DNA from: Pontederia crassipes
Lineage: Eukaryota; Streptophyta; Magnoliopsida; Commelinales; Pontederiaceae
Length of the DNA: 64,000 bases
Assembly: GCA_030549335.1 (NCBI GenBank)
Contig: JAUKPH010000023.1
Coordinates: 3,987,501 to 4,051,500, forward strand
Direction of reading: 5' to 3'
The notes below the pieces were generated by a model. That model saw only the letters and a program-made list of their open reading frames with translations, was not told the DNA's origin and ran no database searches. This document shows positions 1-10,853 of this stretch, in pieces (the stretch's first letter is position 1; each line of letters starts with the position of its first letter). The position numbers were made by a program, and so were the translations under genes.

Positions 1-2581
1 ACCATAACATGTGAAGAACACCTCCCTCCATAAACTGTCCTCGGGCCCCATAATTCGACCCACCCACCGAGCAAGGAGTGCCCAATTGGTGCATCTGAGG
101 TTTCGGACGCCCAAACCGCCTTGCGAGGTGGGCCTGCAAATGGAAGACCTGGCCACCATGTGAACCCGACGCGCGGGGTTGCATCCCTGCTAAAAGAACC
201 TGCATATCAAGAATCAATCCGTGATAATACCTGTGCAGGCATGCGAAGAACTGACATGAAGTACGTCGAAAGGGATGAAAGAACGGATCAGAGCAAAACT
301 AGGCGACCTCCGCTGGAAAGGAGGCGAGAACTCCAGCCCTGAAGGCGATGCTCCAGCCGCTCAATGACAGAAGTCCACCTCCTAGATGAAATATGGCGGT
401 CTGAGAGAGGGAGTCCAAGGTAGGTAATAGGTAGGTCCCCCACAGGGGTACGCAATTCAGCCGCGCAGCGCAAGGCCTCCTCCATCACCAAGTCGAAAGG
501 GATGAAAGAAGATTTGACATGGTTGATCTCAAGGTCGAAAGTTATGCCAAAAAGCTTCACCAGAATGGCCACCCATCTGGCCTCCATCTCCGATCCCTCG
601 ATGAAGAAAATAGTGTCATCTGCGTACTGTAGCAAAAGCACAAGCCCACCGACGAAGCCTCGAAAGATGCCGACCAAGCATGCCTCCTGAGTGCATCTGG
701 CGAGGCCGTCGACCGCCAGCGTGAATAGCATGGGTGCGAGGGGACACCCCTGCCGAACGCCATGCTGTGGCTACACCCAGCCCCCCGCCATCGGCCCGTT
801 GACCAAGACCGAGAAAGAAGCGATGGTAACACATCGCTTCATCCATGCAATCCAGGTCACCGGGAAGCCTCTCACCTATAAATTGTACCAAAGGAAGGAC
901 CATGAGAGAGAATCATAGGTTTTGGAGAAGTCGACCTTCCAAAGAAAGGCCCTGCGTCGCCACTGTGCTAATATCTCCGAGGCTATAGAGTAGCTGTCCG
1001 TGATAGATCTGCCATGGATGAAAGCCAACTGCGCAGGATGGATGAAATCTGGAAGCACCTCCCGGAACCGATTAGCCAACACCCGAGCCAACAACAGATA
1101 TATGGCATTGGATAGGGCGATCGACCGGAAATCCTCGATTCTGTCCGCCGGCGTGCGCTTGGGCAGCATCTAGAGCAGGAACTAGTTCAGGCGTTCGAAA
1201 CCCGATTCCCGCTAGAGAACTCTCGGATCACCGCCATAACATCCTCCCTGACCAGAGTCCAGAACTCCTTGTAAAAGAAAACCGAAAAGCCGTCCGGGAC
1301 GTGAGATCCTTTGAGGTCATGGAGCGCATCCGTGACCACCCCCTCGGTGATGGCCTGCACTAACATCGAAGACTGGACCACCTCCACGTCAGCGGAGGAC
1401 GCCGTCTGGAGAAGTCCCGATGGAAAGCGACGGTGGCGGTCCTGATGTGGTGGTGTCCCGTGATCTTCTGCCCCATCCGGTTCGACTGCCGCCGTGAGAT
1501 AGCATATAGGTGAAAAAAATGAGTGTTGGCATCGTCCTCCCGAAGCCGGGTCTGTCGAAAGCGCTGCCTCCACTGTATCTCCACCAGCCTATCGTCCATC
1601 TGAATGGTCGTCTGTGCCCGTCGCGATGAGCCACCTCGTCCTCCGTGAGGTGGCGGGAGTCCTTTCGATCAAGCTGAGCAATCACCTCAAGAGCCTCGAT
1701 CCTGCATGCCTCCCGAGCTGCCCGGGACCGACTTCAGCGGTCCTGAAGGAAATGTCTCAAATTGTGTAGCTTGTCTGCAAGAGTCCGTGTTGCCGAGTCG
1801 GATGCCGCGACACTCCGCTAGTGCTCGACCATCGCCAATCCCTCCTCGAGCCATGACCGCTCAAACCGGAAAATGGAGCGTAGGGGTTGACCATCGCCGG
1901 ACCGCCACAGAAGGGCCATGTGAACCGAAAAAGGGCAGTCCATGGCCTGAACATCCGCATGCAGGTGCACCTCCACAAGCTCCAAAGAACCGAGGAATCT
2001 GTCAATCCGAGACCTAGAAGACGGTGCCGCCGTGCTCCGCCAGGTAAATCTACAATTCGTTGCCGGGAGGTCAGACAACGAACGCAAATCAATGAAATCC
2101 CTAAATTCCTCTGCTCCGAAATCTCTTCCCTGTCGTCTGGTGGGCCGATCATTCATGTCCAAAGTGACATTGAAGTCTCCCCCAATCAGCCATCGACCAT
2201 CCGAAAGGTGAAGGCGTGCTGTCGATAGCTCCTCCCATAAAGCCGCCCAAAAGGACTCCGAGCAGGGGCCATAAACACAGGAGAGGAGGTAGGAGGCCCC
2301 GTCCAAGCTGCGCCAAGAGGGCCCGTCCAAGCATCAACAAGGGTGAACATGTCGGCCCGCCAGCCGAAGATACAGCCCCCCGAGTGCCCCACAGAGCTGA
2401 GTGAGATGTGTTGGGTCAACCGAGAATCGCCGATCTGCTCCCATACTTGAGTGTTACATTCCATGAGTTTGATCTCCTGTAAGAAGACCACGTCTGCCTC
2501 CCACGTCCTCAGGTAATGGCACAGGGTTCGGCGCCTTCCCGCATCGCCGAGACCGCGGACATTTCATGTCAGCACCTTCAT
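1..2581 (-). pseudogene. LINE ORF2 pseudogene: endonuclease plus reverse transcriptase
   Basis: The family protein nicks target DNA with an APE-like endonuclease and copies the element RNA in place. I place the ancestral start at the ATG at 2,581-2,579, where the frame reads MKVLT-stop-NVRGLGD. Functional relatives have Trp at that stop, so a TGG to TGA change kills the protein at codon 6. Further along are VVFLQEIKL (about 2,490), WLIGGDFNV (about 2,180), the RT block with DFRSIALSN and KVDFSKTYD (1,169-876), QYADDTIFF (about 630-610), and SSFIPFD and TYLGLPLSD (about 520-420). The last 300 bases encode CRPTSQGGLGVRNL, the usual RT thumb/C-terminal part. At least four frame changes separate these blocks. 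Identity as a LINE ORF2 is secure; the exact positions of the breaks are estimates. Confidence 0.9.
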
Positions 2582-2589
2582 AAGGAAAC

Positions 2590-4490
2590 GGTAATCTCCA
2601 CACAAGTGGGCGACCCTCGGCCCACGACTTGCCGCCGCCTGACGCCATTCCGGACGAGCACCGGGAACCAATGGTGGGGCAGTGCACGCCCAGTGGCCGT
2701 CAACGAGTCTCAGGTCTTGTACTGGAGCGACGACAAATGAGCCGGAAACCCGCCCGAGCAGCAACCTCCTAGACGTCCGCATCTTGTCGTCCAGGGAGAT
2801 GCGGGGGTTCGCTGCCGGCACGGTCCACCCCTGATGAGGCGGTGGATGTCGTGGAGGGAGAGGGAATGCTCGCCGGTGTCCCCCGTGTCCCCTGCATCTA
2901 GTGTGCGGCGGTAATCTCCGGTGGAGAGGCGACAGTGACACGAAGGCGCCGACGGCCATAGATGCGTGCCAAGCGCCGAGTGGTTGATTGCTGCTGGTAG
3001 CTGAGGCTTGGGGGTCGAGAGGGAGTAAGGGGAGGAGCTCGGCGTGTGGGGGAGGGTCCATCCACGAAGGCATCGCCAGAGAGAGGTGTGGTCGTGGCGG
3101 GTCAAGGAGGGATAACGGGTCGGTGGGTCGGGGGTTCAAGGCCGGGCCGGGATGGAGGAGGGGGGCGGGTGTGGGTGTGGGACGAGGAACGTCGCCCGAC
3201 GAGTGTGGGACGAGGAGTGCACGGATCGGGTGTGGGACGAGGAATGTTCGGGTCGGGTGAGAGGCGAGGACAGTTGACCGGGTCGGGTATTTGGAGTTTG
3301 GGTGCGATTCAGGCTTAGGGGGCTGTGGGCTTGTTGCAGGGACAGTTGGCAAGATGTGGAAGGTTGAGTTGATGGGGGAGGTGTTATGTGGCGCTGCAGA
3401 TTGGGGTGGGCGGCTGACGTGTTGGTTTGGGAAGGGGGGTGGGATTGGGCGACAACTGTCATGTTTCGAATTAAAGGTTCGCCGTACGATCCCTCACATG
3501 CCCCTTCTGCACGCGCGGCTGAGGGCGGTGGCCGGGCGAGTGGTTGTGCAGACCCGACGACGACATCGGCCCACGAGGACGACGATCTGACGCGCCTGAG
3601 TTTCAGCAGGAAGGAGCTAGGGGATGCGGGTGCCGACCTGCAACATAACCTCCACTGAGACGACCGATAGGTCAGGCGACCCCATCGTCGGCAGGGAGAG
3701 AGATAGGGGGCATCCAAGGCTGCGCACGATAGCCATGACGACATCGGGCTGTATGAGGTGGAGGGGAAGGCTGCTGATGTCGCTGATGGCCCTGTCCGTC
3801 GGCGGAACAGGCATCGCCCCATCGTCCTCCTTCCATGGGCGCCACCGGACCAAGCATTCCGGCAAAACAAGGGACGGCAACGAGAGCAACACCTCACGCT
3901 GCTGAGGCGAACTTGGGACCAAGAGCCAGGACGCAAGTGAGATGCAGCTGAGATGGAACGGTGGAGATGCGCCGACGTTCGCGACCACCGCCGTGCGGAG
4001 AAGCGGTAGGTCCGGAGATCCACCAGTGGGTTTGCCGACGAGACACAGGCGGAGGAAGTCCACGGCCTTTTCCATCGATTGCGACCAGGGGACGCTCACA
4101 ATAGTCGGGGGCGGAGGTGGTGGTGTGCGTCTTTCATCCCGGTCAGTGGTCCGAGAGGGGGGGCGGCCGGCAAACTGAGTCTCTGTTGAGAAGGGTAAGG
4201 ACAGAGGGCCCTCCGATGGCCCTCCTTCCTGCAACCGAGGCAACGTAAGGGGGCGGAGCACGTACGAGCGAAATGTCCCTCTCCCAAGCACCGAAAGCAA
4301 TGTGTGGCCGGCCGACGAGAGGACCTGGATCGTGAGATGGTTGTCCAGCCATTTCCCAGTTGTTGGAGACGGGGGCGCATCCTGTTGCGACCTCCGCTAT
4401 TCTTTGGCGTCACCGGCAGGGACTACCGGAGGCAGAGAGGTGGCGCCGCCGGCAGGGGGTTGCCGGAGACGGAGACGGTTATCGGGAAGT
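2590..4490 (-). pseudogene. LINE ORF1 pseudogene with two CCHC zinc knuckles
   Basis: ORF1 proteins of plant LINEs bind the element RNA. The 105-residue frame 4,413-4,096 has two perfect CX2CX4HX4C knuckles: C39, C42, H47, C52 and C58, C61, H66, C71, within FRCLGEGHFARTC and LGCRKEGHRRALC. Downstream frames (4,300-3,617 and 3,352-2,564) carry a segment that may correspond to the ORF1 core, then a long Pro/Ser/His-rich tail. The pieces lie in different frames, so the gene is dead. The tail contains a 28-bp minisatellite, listed separately. The order, zinc knuckles first, matches a type I recall from grass and other monocot LINEs, which is part of my weak monocot guess. The start codon is not determinable. 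Confidence 0.75.
3177..3285. repeat. 28-bp GC-rich minisatellite inside the LINE ORF1 tail
   Basis: The motif GTGGGACGAGGA starts at 3,177, 3,205 and 3,232, with a decayed fourth unit (GAGAGGCGAGGA) from about 3,259, giving units of 27-28 bp. On the minus strand the units encode repeated LVPHP-type peptides. Because 28 is not a multiple of 3, each added unit shifts the frame. Confidence 0.7.
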
Positions 4491-4663
4491 AGATGTCCTG
4501 GACCCCAAGTTGCAGTGCATATTCATCTCGTGCTGTGTTTTCTTGACATCTTTGAGTCTCGTTTTCTTTGCATGCCAATTTTGATACGCTAGTCGTATCA
4601 GGTTACTACGGTGACCCGCATGAATTAATTTTGTTGCTGTGCCGCTGCTGCCCCCTCATCAAT

Positions 4664-4676
4664 TGGTATCAAAGCC
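4664..4676 (+). other. Primer-binding site, initiator Met tRNA type
   Basis: TGGTATCAAAGCC lies 2 bp after the LTR end (…TCATCA at 4,661). Plant LTR elements primed by initiator methionine tRNA usually carry TGGTATCAGAGC, so this copy differs at one base (A for G). Confidence 0.75.
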
Positions 4677-4945
4677 AATCAAACCCTAACTTTGCCCTCA
4701 GCCAGCCGTCTACGGTACTGCTACAGTACCCGCTGCTACCGTACCCGTCACCACCCTCATGTCAAACCCTAATTTTGCCCTCAACCAGCCGTCTATAGTA
4801 ATCGTGCTACAGTGCCACGCTGCTACATTATTGCTACAGTACCGTGGCCACCCTCATCTCAAACCCTAATTTTTTCCCCGCGCCGCTGCAGTACCCGCTG
4901 CTACAATAACCTTAGTTTTGCAAGGTGTATCAACAGCCACCGTTC
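4676..4945 (+). repeat. Retrotransposon leader with imperfect tandem repeats
   Basis: Three imperfect units carry AAACCCTAA(C/T)TTT (about 4,682, 4,746 and 4,861), CAGCCGTCTA, and several copies of GCTGCTAC(A/C)GTACC. The segment lies between the primer-binding site and the gag start, so it fits the untranslated leader of the gypsy remnant. Confidence 0.6.
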
Positions 4946-4951
4946 TATACC

Positions 4952-5832
4952 ATGGGTGATGGTCCTACCCGTGCTGAATTTGATGAAGTGAAAGGACGAG
5001 CTTCATCAACTCAATGAACGATTTAACGAGGAAGATGACGTTGCTTCAAGATCGACTGCCTCCTCCTGTTCCTCCTCAACAACAATCGAGACAGCAATTT
5101 CGAAATCGTCGTTTCCAACCTGATCGTGATGAACAAGAAGATGAAGATGATGGTCAGTTTGTGCAAAACAGACAAAGTTACCATATGAAGATGGAAATAC
5201 CCACCTTCAATGGACAATTTCATATGGAAGATTTTCTGGACTGGCTCTCAGAAGTAGACATATTCTTTGACAATGTTTATGTTTCAAAACATAAACAAGC
5301 CAAGATGGTAGCCTTCAAACTAAAAGCTGGAGCCTCATATGGTGGGATCAAGTGTAGATCACGCGTCTTCGGCAACAAAAGCAATCTATTCAATCTTGGG
5401 ACAAAATGAAAAAGTTGATTAGGGCACGATTTCTTCCACCTGGTTATCAATAGATTTTATACCAACTCTGCAATTGCCGCCAAGAATCTAGAACTGTGGC
5501 TGATTATACAACTGAATTCTTTCGTCTACATGCTCATAATGACCTGATGGAAAGTGATCAGCAACAAATTGCTCGATTTGTCAATGACCTGTGTTCCAAT
5601 GTTCGTGATCGTGTCAAAGGGCAGATCACATATACATTAGCTGATACCATCTCTCTTGCTGAACGAATGGAGCGCCAAATTGAACAAGCATCGCGTGCTG
5701 CATCCTTATCTAGCAGACTTCCTCTGCAACAAAATTTTGCTAGAGTTAATACCACACCAATTAAGACAGCATTGAAAGGTGCAACTTCTACGACCACAAA
5801 TGAACAACCTGTTGAACACATTCCTATTCCGC
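4952..5832 (+). pseudogene. Ty3/gypsy gag pseudogene
   Basis: Gag forms the virus-like particle of LTR retrotransposons. I place the start at ATG 4,952 (MGDGPTRAEFDEVK); a frameshift follows near 4,992. The frame then continues as INDLTRKMTLLQDRLPP-like sequence from about 5,014, with a Gln/Arg/Asp-rich stretch and the typical core MEIPTFNGQFHMEDFLDWLSE (first 20 residues in place) near 5,190-5,250. A second frameshift lies between about 5,330 and 5,400. The Retrotrans_gag part resumes at about 5,397 (WDKMKKLIRARFLPPGYQ), has an in-frame TAG at 5,451-5,453, and continues through TVADYTTEFFRLHAHNDL and QQQIARFVNDL to LAERMERQIEQA (about 5,700). No nucleocapsid zinc knuckle is left before the 3' LTR end at 5,833. 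Family assignment rests on these recognisable gag motifs. Confidence 0.85.
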
Positions 5833-5861
5833 TGCTGTGCCGCTGCTGCCCCCTCATCAAT

Positions 5862-7260
5862 AAGGCAGTATCTCCTTAACCAATCATACTAAAAAGTGAA
5901 GAAACTACACAACATGAGAACATTTGTAATTCTAGATCTATAATCCCGAGGCATATTGCTTCAACGTAATCTGATGATTTTTGTGGGGAGCGATGTCATT
6001 TAATGCATATTGTACACCACATCTCCTTTCTTCTTTGGGAGTGGGGTATTGGGCAACTGAAATATTTTCCATTTTGCTTGCTCTCTTTTCGAGAGTCCGC
6101 ACTTGTATGTTTCCTTTTCCAAAGTTATATATACCTAAATGACAATCACATTTCTTGGTGGTCATCCTTTTTCTTCTAAAAAAATGTGTAGTGATGCAAA
6201 ACGAAGAATCTTACCACGTCGTTCCACGCCATGAATCCTATTGAACTAGGTGTCCCTTCGCATATCCTGTGTGTGCATAACTCACCACTTATTTTTTGAA
6301 GGGGGATATTGTGATTTTTTTCTGAGTGGATAACAAGACACATTTAACAGCTCAACATGTGGAGAATCAGTATGAAGAGGGAGAATATTGAAAATGGCTT
6401 GCCAGCATCCATCAGAAGGTTATAACCAGCATACACCAAATAAATGATAACGCTAGCTGTCTCCATGTGAATAATGAATGCCTAGGCTTTACATACCACT
6501 GTTTGGCGTGAAGGAGTTGGTGACCATTTAGTCTATTTTATTTTTAAGAAGAGGAAAGGGACAGCTAAGTACAATGAGTGTCATTCACACCATTCAGTCT
6601 GATTCAGGGTTTATTTTCAAGCAAAGTTTTTAACAGTTTAAATTAGTTAAAACGATGTAGTGTGCATATCAGATCATCTACGGAGCTCATCAGTTATTGT
6701 TGTTCGCTAATATAAAGAAGCAACAAGCGGAACAGAAAATGGTAAGAGCATTACAGAGCAGAAGCTTAAAAAAACTCAGACTCTGCAAACTAGACAGCTT
6801 TTCCAGTTTGACCGTCAACAATTTGGAAAGAAGATTCATCTCTAGTTTTAAACATTGCAAATCATGTAGCTTTTGGGCCAGATTATGGGAGAGAAGAGGA
6901 AGATTATGTTCCAATTAAGAATCAAAAGCTTCTCTCAACAAAAAAAAAGAACTTAACAAACCATGCATCCCTAGCCAAATGGAGCAACACAAGTAGAGAA
7001 TAGAACTAAAGTTTAACAAACAATTGAAGATTTCAACCGGCTAGCAAGTTGAACCTCAAAACAGAAAGTTGTTATAAGAAGTTTAACTCTTTATGCTCTC
7101 AGCCTCAAATTTGATAGTCAGGGCTAATAGCATTCTTGCTACCATGATTTGCACATTATAAATTTAAGACTAAATGTGCTACCATGTGTTCCGAAGCCCA
7201 ATTATAAAGAAAGGCAGAGAGTTCTTCAACATAGCAACACGAACCAAGAAGAACATCCAT
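5862..7260. other. AT-rich non-coding stretch, nothing recognised
   Basis: About 1.4 kb of AT-rich DNA without a convincing gene. The longest open frames are about 75 codons (minus 6,165-5,938; plus 6,697-6,918; minus 6,914-6,690). They show no family motif, and the last two overlap each other on opposite strands. I see no target-site duplication or terminal repeat that would mark it as a defined element. Confidence 0.6.
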
Positions 7261-7410
7261 GATGCATTCATTCAATAAAGCGTTAGTTGAAAAGGTTGCG
7301 AGACTATGAAGGAATGCTTAAAGAGTTGCCACAGGCTTGAAAAGAGTTATGAAAGCGTTAGTTTGGTATTCAAACAAAGTGGTTGGTTACACAATCTGAA
7401 GACTATTGTT

Positions 7411-8983
7411 TTTTTTTTTTTTTGAAAGTAGGAGAGGATGAGAGCCATGTGCACTCATTCATATTAATTAAGATAACAATGTTACATCAAGATGTTGAAA
7501 TAATAATTACTACACTCTTGCCCAGTCTCTCATCAAGCATCTAGACATAGATAAGATATTTTCAACATAACATCGTTCACCTCTAAAAATGCATCCATTT
7601 CGTTGACACCATATGGACCATAGGAAAGTCAATGTCATTGCACGTCGATACATAATATTGGTTGGTTCCTGAATTGCTTCCACCTCTAAATGATCTCCAA
7701 AAAGTTGTTGACGAGTATACATCTACCCAGAGGCAGCCCGATGATTGCCATACCTCCCTTGCCACAACACATTCAAAAAATAGGTGTTCGATATCCTCCT
7801 CTGGGTCATCACAGAAAACACATGAAGTACATGCATCTTGGGTCCATCTCCGTCTATAACATTGTGTTGGTAATCGTCGTCTTCTGAGGAGCCATGCAAA
7901 TATTTTAATACGTAGAGGAACTTTCAATTGCCATATTAACCGACAATCCAGGTGTATCTCATCTTCCATTCCACTAGTTTCATTGATCAATAGCTGATAC
8001 GTTCCTCTTACTGAAAATATGCCCGCTGTCCATACCCATGCATCTTGTCTAGAGTTATTTATGCGATAACCTTCTAGGCGTTCCAAAAGGAGGAGAAAAT
8101 CCTCAAGTCTATCATCAGAGAGGGGAGACACAAAGTGTGGGGTCCAAATACCTGAAGATAATAAATTGTCTTCCCAGTAAGTTGCAGTCGCTGCATGTCG
8201 ATCTTCTGCCAGGGCATAAAGTCTTGGAAAAGTGAGAGAGGTTCTCCTGCTGGCCACGGATCCTCCCAGAAATGAAAGTCCCTTCCTGCTTCGAGTGTTG
8301 CTCCAAAAAAATTTTGTATGCATGGTATGACGGATATGATACTTCTCCAAAATGATGATGCACATTGTGGAACCCGCTGCCTTATTTCCCAAGATAGTGT
8401 GCTCCCGTAACAGACATTCATCACCGATAGCCAAACATCATTAACTTGTCCCATCAATCGAACAACCCATTTTGAAAGTAACGCATCATTCATAGTCTTG
8501 AGATACCGAACTCCCAGTCCTCCCTTTGAAATAGGTCTGCAAATCTCACTCCAAGCAACCAAATACGTGCTCCTTCCTCTACTGCCTGGATTTCTCCAAA
8601 AATAACTCCGGCTAAATGAGTCAATTCGTTGTACAATCCCGTGTGGCATTCGAAATACTGACATAAAATATATGGGAATAGCAGAAAGCACAGAACGGAT
8701 TAAAACCAATCTTCCCCCTCGTGACAATAAACGAGAATGCCAACCTTCAAGTCGTCGTTCAATCCGTTCAATAACAGGAGTCCAGTCCCTCGTTAGGATT
8801 CGGCCATCACTAAGTGGGAGGCCCAAATATGATATAGGCAAACTACATTATGGCTGTCTTCAGTATCCTTGAGTAGGCTGTAGCATTCGCAATGTCCATC
8901 CCAAAGGGAATGAATGATGATTTGGAGTGGTTGATGAGCAATCCAGTAAAATCACCAAAGATGTCAATAATCAATAATCAACA
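7411..8983 (-). mobile_element. 5'-truncated LINE insertion with poly-A and 18-bp target-site duplication
   Basis: The insertion is bounded by AATCTGAAGACTATTGTT at 7,393-7,410 and again at 8,984-9,001. A run of 15 T (7,409-7,423) marks the poly-A tail of a minus-strand element. The 5' end stops just downstream of where the RT catalytic YADD box would be, as is usual for abortive target-primed reverse transcription. The insertion is about 1.57 kb and sits inside unit 1 of the 475-bp repeat, so the uninterrupted sequence is known from the sister units. It is a different, less GC-rich LINE lineage from the one at 1-4,490. Confidence 0.93.
7423..8983 (-). pseudogene. LINE ORF2 C-terminal pseudogene: RT C-terminus and zf-RVT domain
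   Basis: From 8,983 downward the minus strand encodes SKSSFIPFG, then (8,841-8,074) MPISYLGLPLSDGRILTRDW, RRLEGWHSRLLSRGGRLVLI, SVLSAIPIYFMSVF and GGLGVRYLKTMNDALLSKW, the conserved region after the RT palm in plant LINEs. Another frame carries the zf-RVT domain at roughly 7,990-7,730: WQLKVPLRIKIFAWLL, CVFCDDPEEDIEHLFFEC and AREVW, with the expected Cys, Cys, His, Cys. A frameshift lies somewhere in the 8,430-8,070 overlap and another near 7,720-7,600, where the frame changes again to carry LWSIWCQRNGCIFRG. The catalytic YADD is absent because of the 5' truncation, so no RT activity is possible. Confidence 0.92.
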
Positions 8984-9157
8984 AATCTGAAGACTATTGT
9001 TGCATACTCAAACAGATTTGATTAGACGAAATCCTTCACCTAGTCGGTACACAAGGCTTTGCCGCACAAGATTTCCCCATAACACGGGCATGCACACAAA
9101 TGTCCCGCGCACACATGCGCACGTGCAAGTATCACAAGGGTAATCCGGAGCAGTGGA

Positions 9158-9814
9158 GCCTCATGTAGGATGGCACCCGACCCTGTTCGGGGCGGGGGAC
9201 ACTCCCCCGCCTCGACCCCGTCGATTGGCCCCCGCCCCCGACCCCGACCCGAATCCTCGGTCCGGGGGGAATTTTATCCCCCGCCCCGATCCCAGCGGGG
9301 GTTCGAGGCTCCGCGGGGACCCCGAACCCCGCGGCCCAATCTTAGTTTGGACCGAATTAAACTGATAAAAAATCGCTCAAAATCGATTAAAATCGGAAAA
9401 AACCGGGTTAAACCGCATTTTTTGGTTCAACCAAAATTTTTTATTAATTTTTTTACTAAGAGATAATATGATAAAAATTATTATTATAAATTTGGAAAAT
9501 ATCCAAAGATGGACTTTTTCCATAAACATTCAATATTGATCCATTAGTCTCCTCCTTCATTTATACTTGTCTCTTTACTCTCACTTTGCTACTACTATCA
9601 ATGTGGGACTATTTTGTACACTCACTTATTCTTTGGGGTGTGGGGATTCGGGGCCCCGCGGGGCGGGGACAACTCCCCCCCCAATCCCCGAAAGAGGGTT
9701 CGAGGAAAATTTTGCCCCCATCCCCGTCCCCGTAGGGAAAAAATTCCCCGAATTCGAAGCCTCGATCAGGGATTCCCCGCGGGGGCGGGGGATATTGCCA
9801 TCCCTAGCCTCATG
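9158..9814. mobile_element. Non-autonomous hAT-like element with 8-bp target-site duplication
   Basis: GCCTCATG at 9,158-9,165 and 9,807-9,814 flanks an insertion of 641 bp (9,166-9,806). Its ends are inverted: TAGGATGGCA on the left, and TGCCATCCCTA on the right, which reads TAGGGATGGCA in reverse. An 8-bp duplication and a TAGGG-type end are typical of hAT transposons. Both subterminal regions are very GC-rich with runs of CCCCG/CGGGG (9,180-9,345 and 9,645-9,795), and the middle (9,370-9,600) is AT-rich. No transposase frame is present, so it would depend on an enzyme supplied elsewhere. Sister repeat units at about 10,604-10,634 and 11,212-11,240 show the empty site. Open frames across the GC-rich ends are compositional artefacts. 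Confidence 0.9.
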
Positions 9815-10853
9815 TCACAACTAAGCTAAGGGGTAGCATAAACAAATCGTTTTGTATGCCACGAAAGTGTTGTTTGGGTCTTAGAGCTTGCCAAAGATCG
9901 CTCTCGTGTGGGATGGCTTGCCCCTAGGTTCAAGGTTTGGGGGCAAACGTGCAATCACTGAGGCGGGTGTTCATGGATGAATAGGCGCCTCTTCTAAGGG
10001 TTACGAGACTATAAAAGGGATGTTTAGTGAGTTGCCACAGGCTTGAAGATCGTTGCCATTAAATTAACAAAGAGTTAGTTTCATATTCAGGTGAATTGGT
10101 TCGTTACACAATCTGAAGTCTATTGTTGCATGCTCAAACAGACTTGATCAAATGCTCTTTCGCCTAATCGGTACACAAGGATCCGCCGCTCAAGGTTTCC
10201 CCATAACACATGGATGCACACAAACATCGCTCTCGTGTGGGATGGCTTGCCCCTACGTTCAAGGTTCGGGGGCAGACGTGAAGTCGTTGAGGCGGGTTTT
10301 TCATGGATGAATAGGCGCCTCTTCTAAGGGTTGCTAGACTATGAAGGAATGTTTAGTGAGTTGCCACAAGCCTGAAGATAGTTGTCATTGAATTAAGAAA
10401 GAGTTAGTTTTGTATTCAGACGAAGTGGTTGATTACACAATCTTGAAGACCATTGTTGCATACTCAAACAGACTTGATCAGAGTCTCCTTCGCCTAATCG
10501 ATGCACAAGGCTTCGCCGCTCAAAGTTTACCGGTAACACGTGCATGCACACAAATATCCCGCGCGCACATGTGCAAGCTCAAGTATCACAAGGGTAATCC
10601 GGAGCAGTGGAGCTCATGTCACAACTAAGCTAAGGGGTGGCATAAACAAACCGTTTTGTATGCCACAGAAGTGTTGTTTGGGTCTTATAGCTTGCCAAAG
10701 ATCGCTCTCGTGTGGGATGGCTTGCCCTTAGGTTCATTGTTCGGGGCAAAATGTACAATCGCTTAGGCGGGTGTTCATGGATGAATAAGGCCTTTTCTAA
10801 TGGTTGCGAGACTATGAAGGGATGTTTAGTGAGTTGCCACAAGCTTGAAGATC

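Larger units (their letters stand above)
1..4490 (-). mobile_element. Degenerate L1-type LINE retrotransposon, minus strand, cut by the window edge
   Basis: Read on the minus strand, the block runs in the order of a plant L1-type LINE: an ORF1-like part with two CCHC zinc knuckles (about 4,300-4,200), then an endonuclease with the GGDFN motif (about 2,183-2,169), then a reverse transcriptase with YADD (626-615) and its C-terminal extension reaching position 1. The element is about 60% GC, unlike the AT-rich DNA to its right. All reading frames are broken by stops and frameshifts, so it cannot move on its own. The 3' end (zf-RVT domain and poly-A) lies left of the window. The 5' boundary near 4,490 is inferred from the change in base composition and the start of LTR-like sequence; no target-site duplication can be tested. 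Confidence 0.9.
4500..5859 (+). mobile_element. Collapsed Ty3/gypsy LTR retrotransposon remnant
   Basis: The element reads on the plus strand: an LTR end finishing in TCA at 4,661, a 2-bp gap, a primer-binding site, a leader with tandem repeats, a broken gag, and then the same LTR end again. The 29 bases at 4,635-4,663 recur exactly at 5,833-5,861, beginning TGCTGTGCCGCTGCTG. I take these as the ends of the 5' and 3' LTRs. Protease, RT, RNase H, integrase and the body of the 3' LTR are missing, so an internal deletion joined gag to the last 30 bp of the 3' LTR. The 5' LTR start is not resolved and may have been cut by the LINE; 4,500 is an approximate limit. Confidence 0.7.

Noticed and set aside
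2564..4023. Long minus-strand and plus-strand open frames of 90-295 codons in GC-rich DNA
   Set aside because: They are parts or shadows of the decayed LINE ORF1; Pro/Ser/Arg-rich composition follows from GC content, and frames on opposite strands overlap.
4680..4872. AAACCCTAA motifs resembling plant telomere repeats
   Set aside because: Only three isolated copies, 64 and 115 bp apart, inside a retrotransposon leader; not a tandem telomeric run.
6690..6918. Overlapping open frames on both strands of about 74 codons
   Set aside because: Mirror frames in the same DNA, no recognised motif, no neighbouring gene signals.
9153..9829. Pro/Arg-rich open frames of 70-98 codons
   Set aside because: They lie in the GC-rich ends of the hAT-like element and match no family.
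10108..10436. Unit 2 of the local repeat is 148 bp shorter than unit 1, the same number as the satellite period
   Set aside because: The deleted part has no similarity to the satellite monomer; coincidence.
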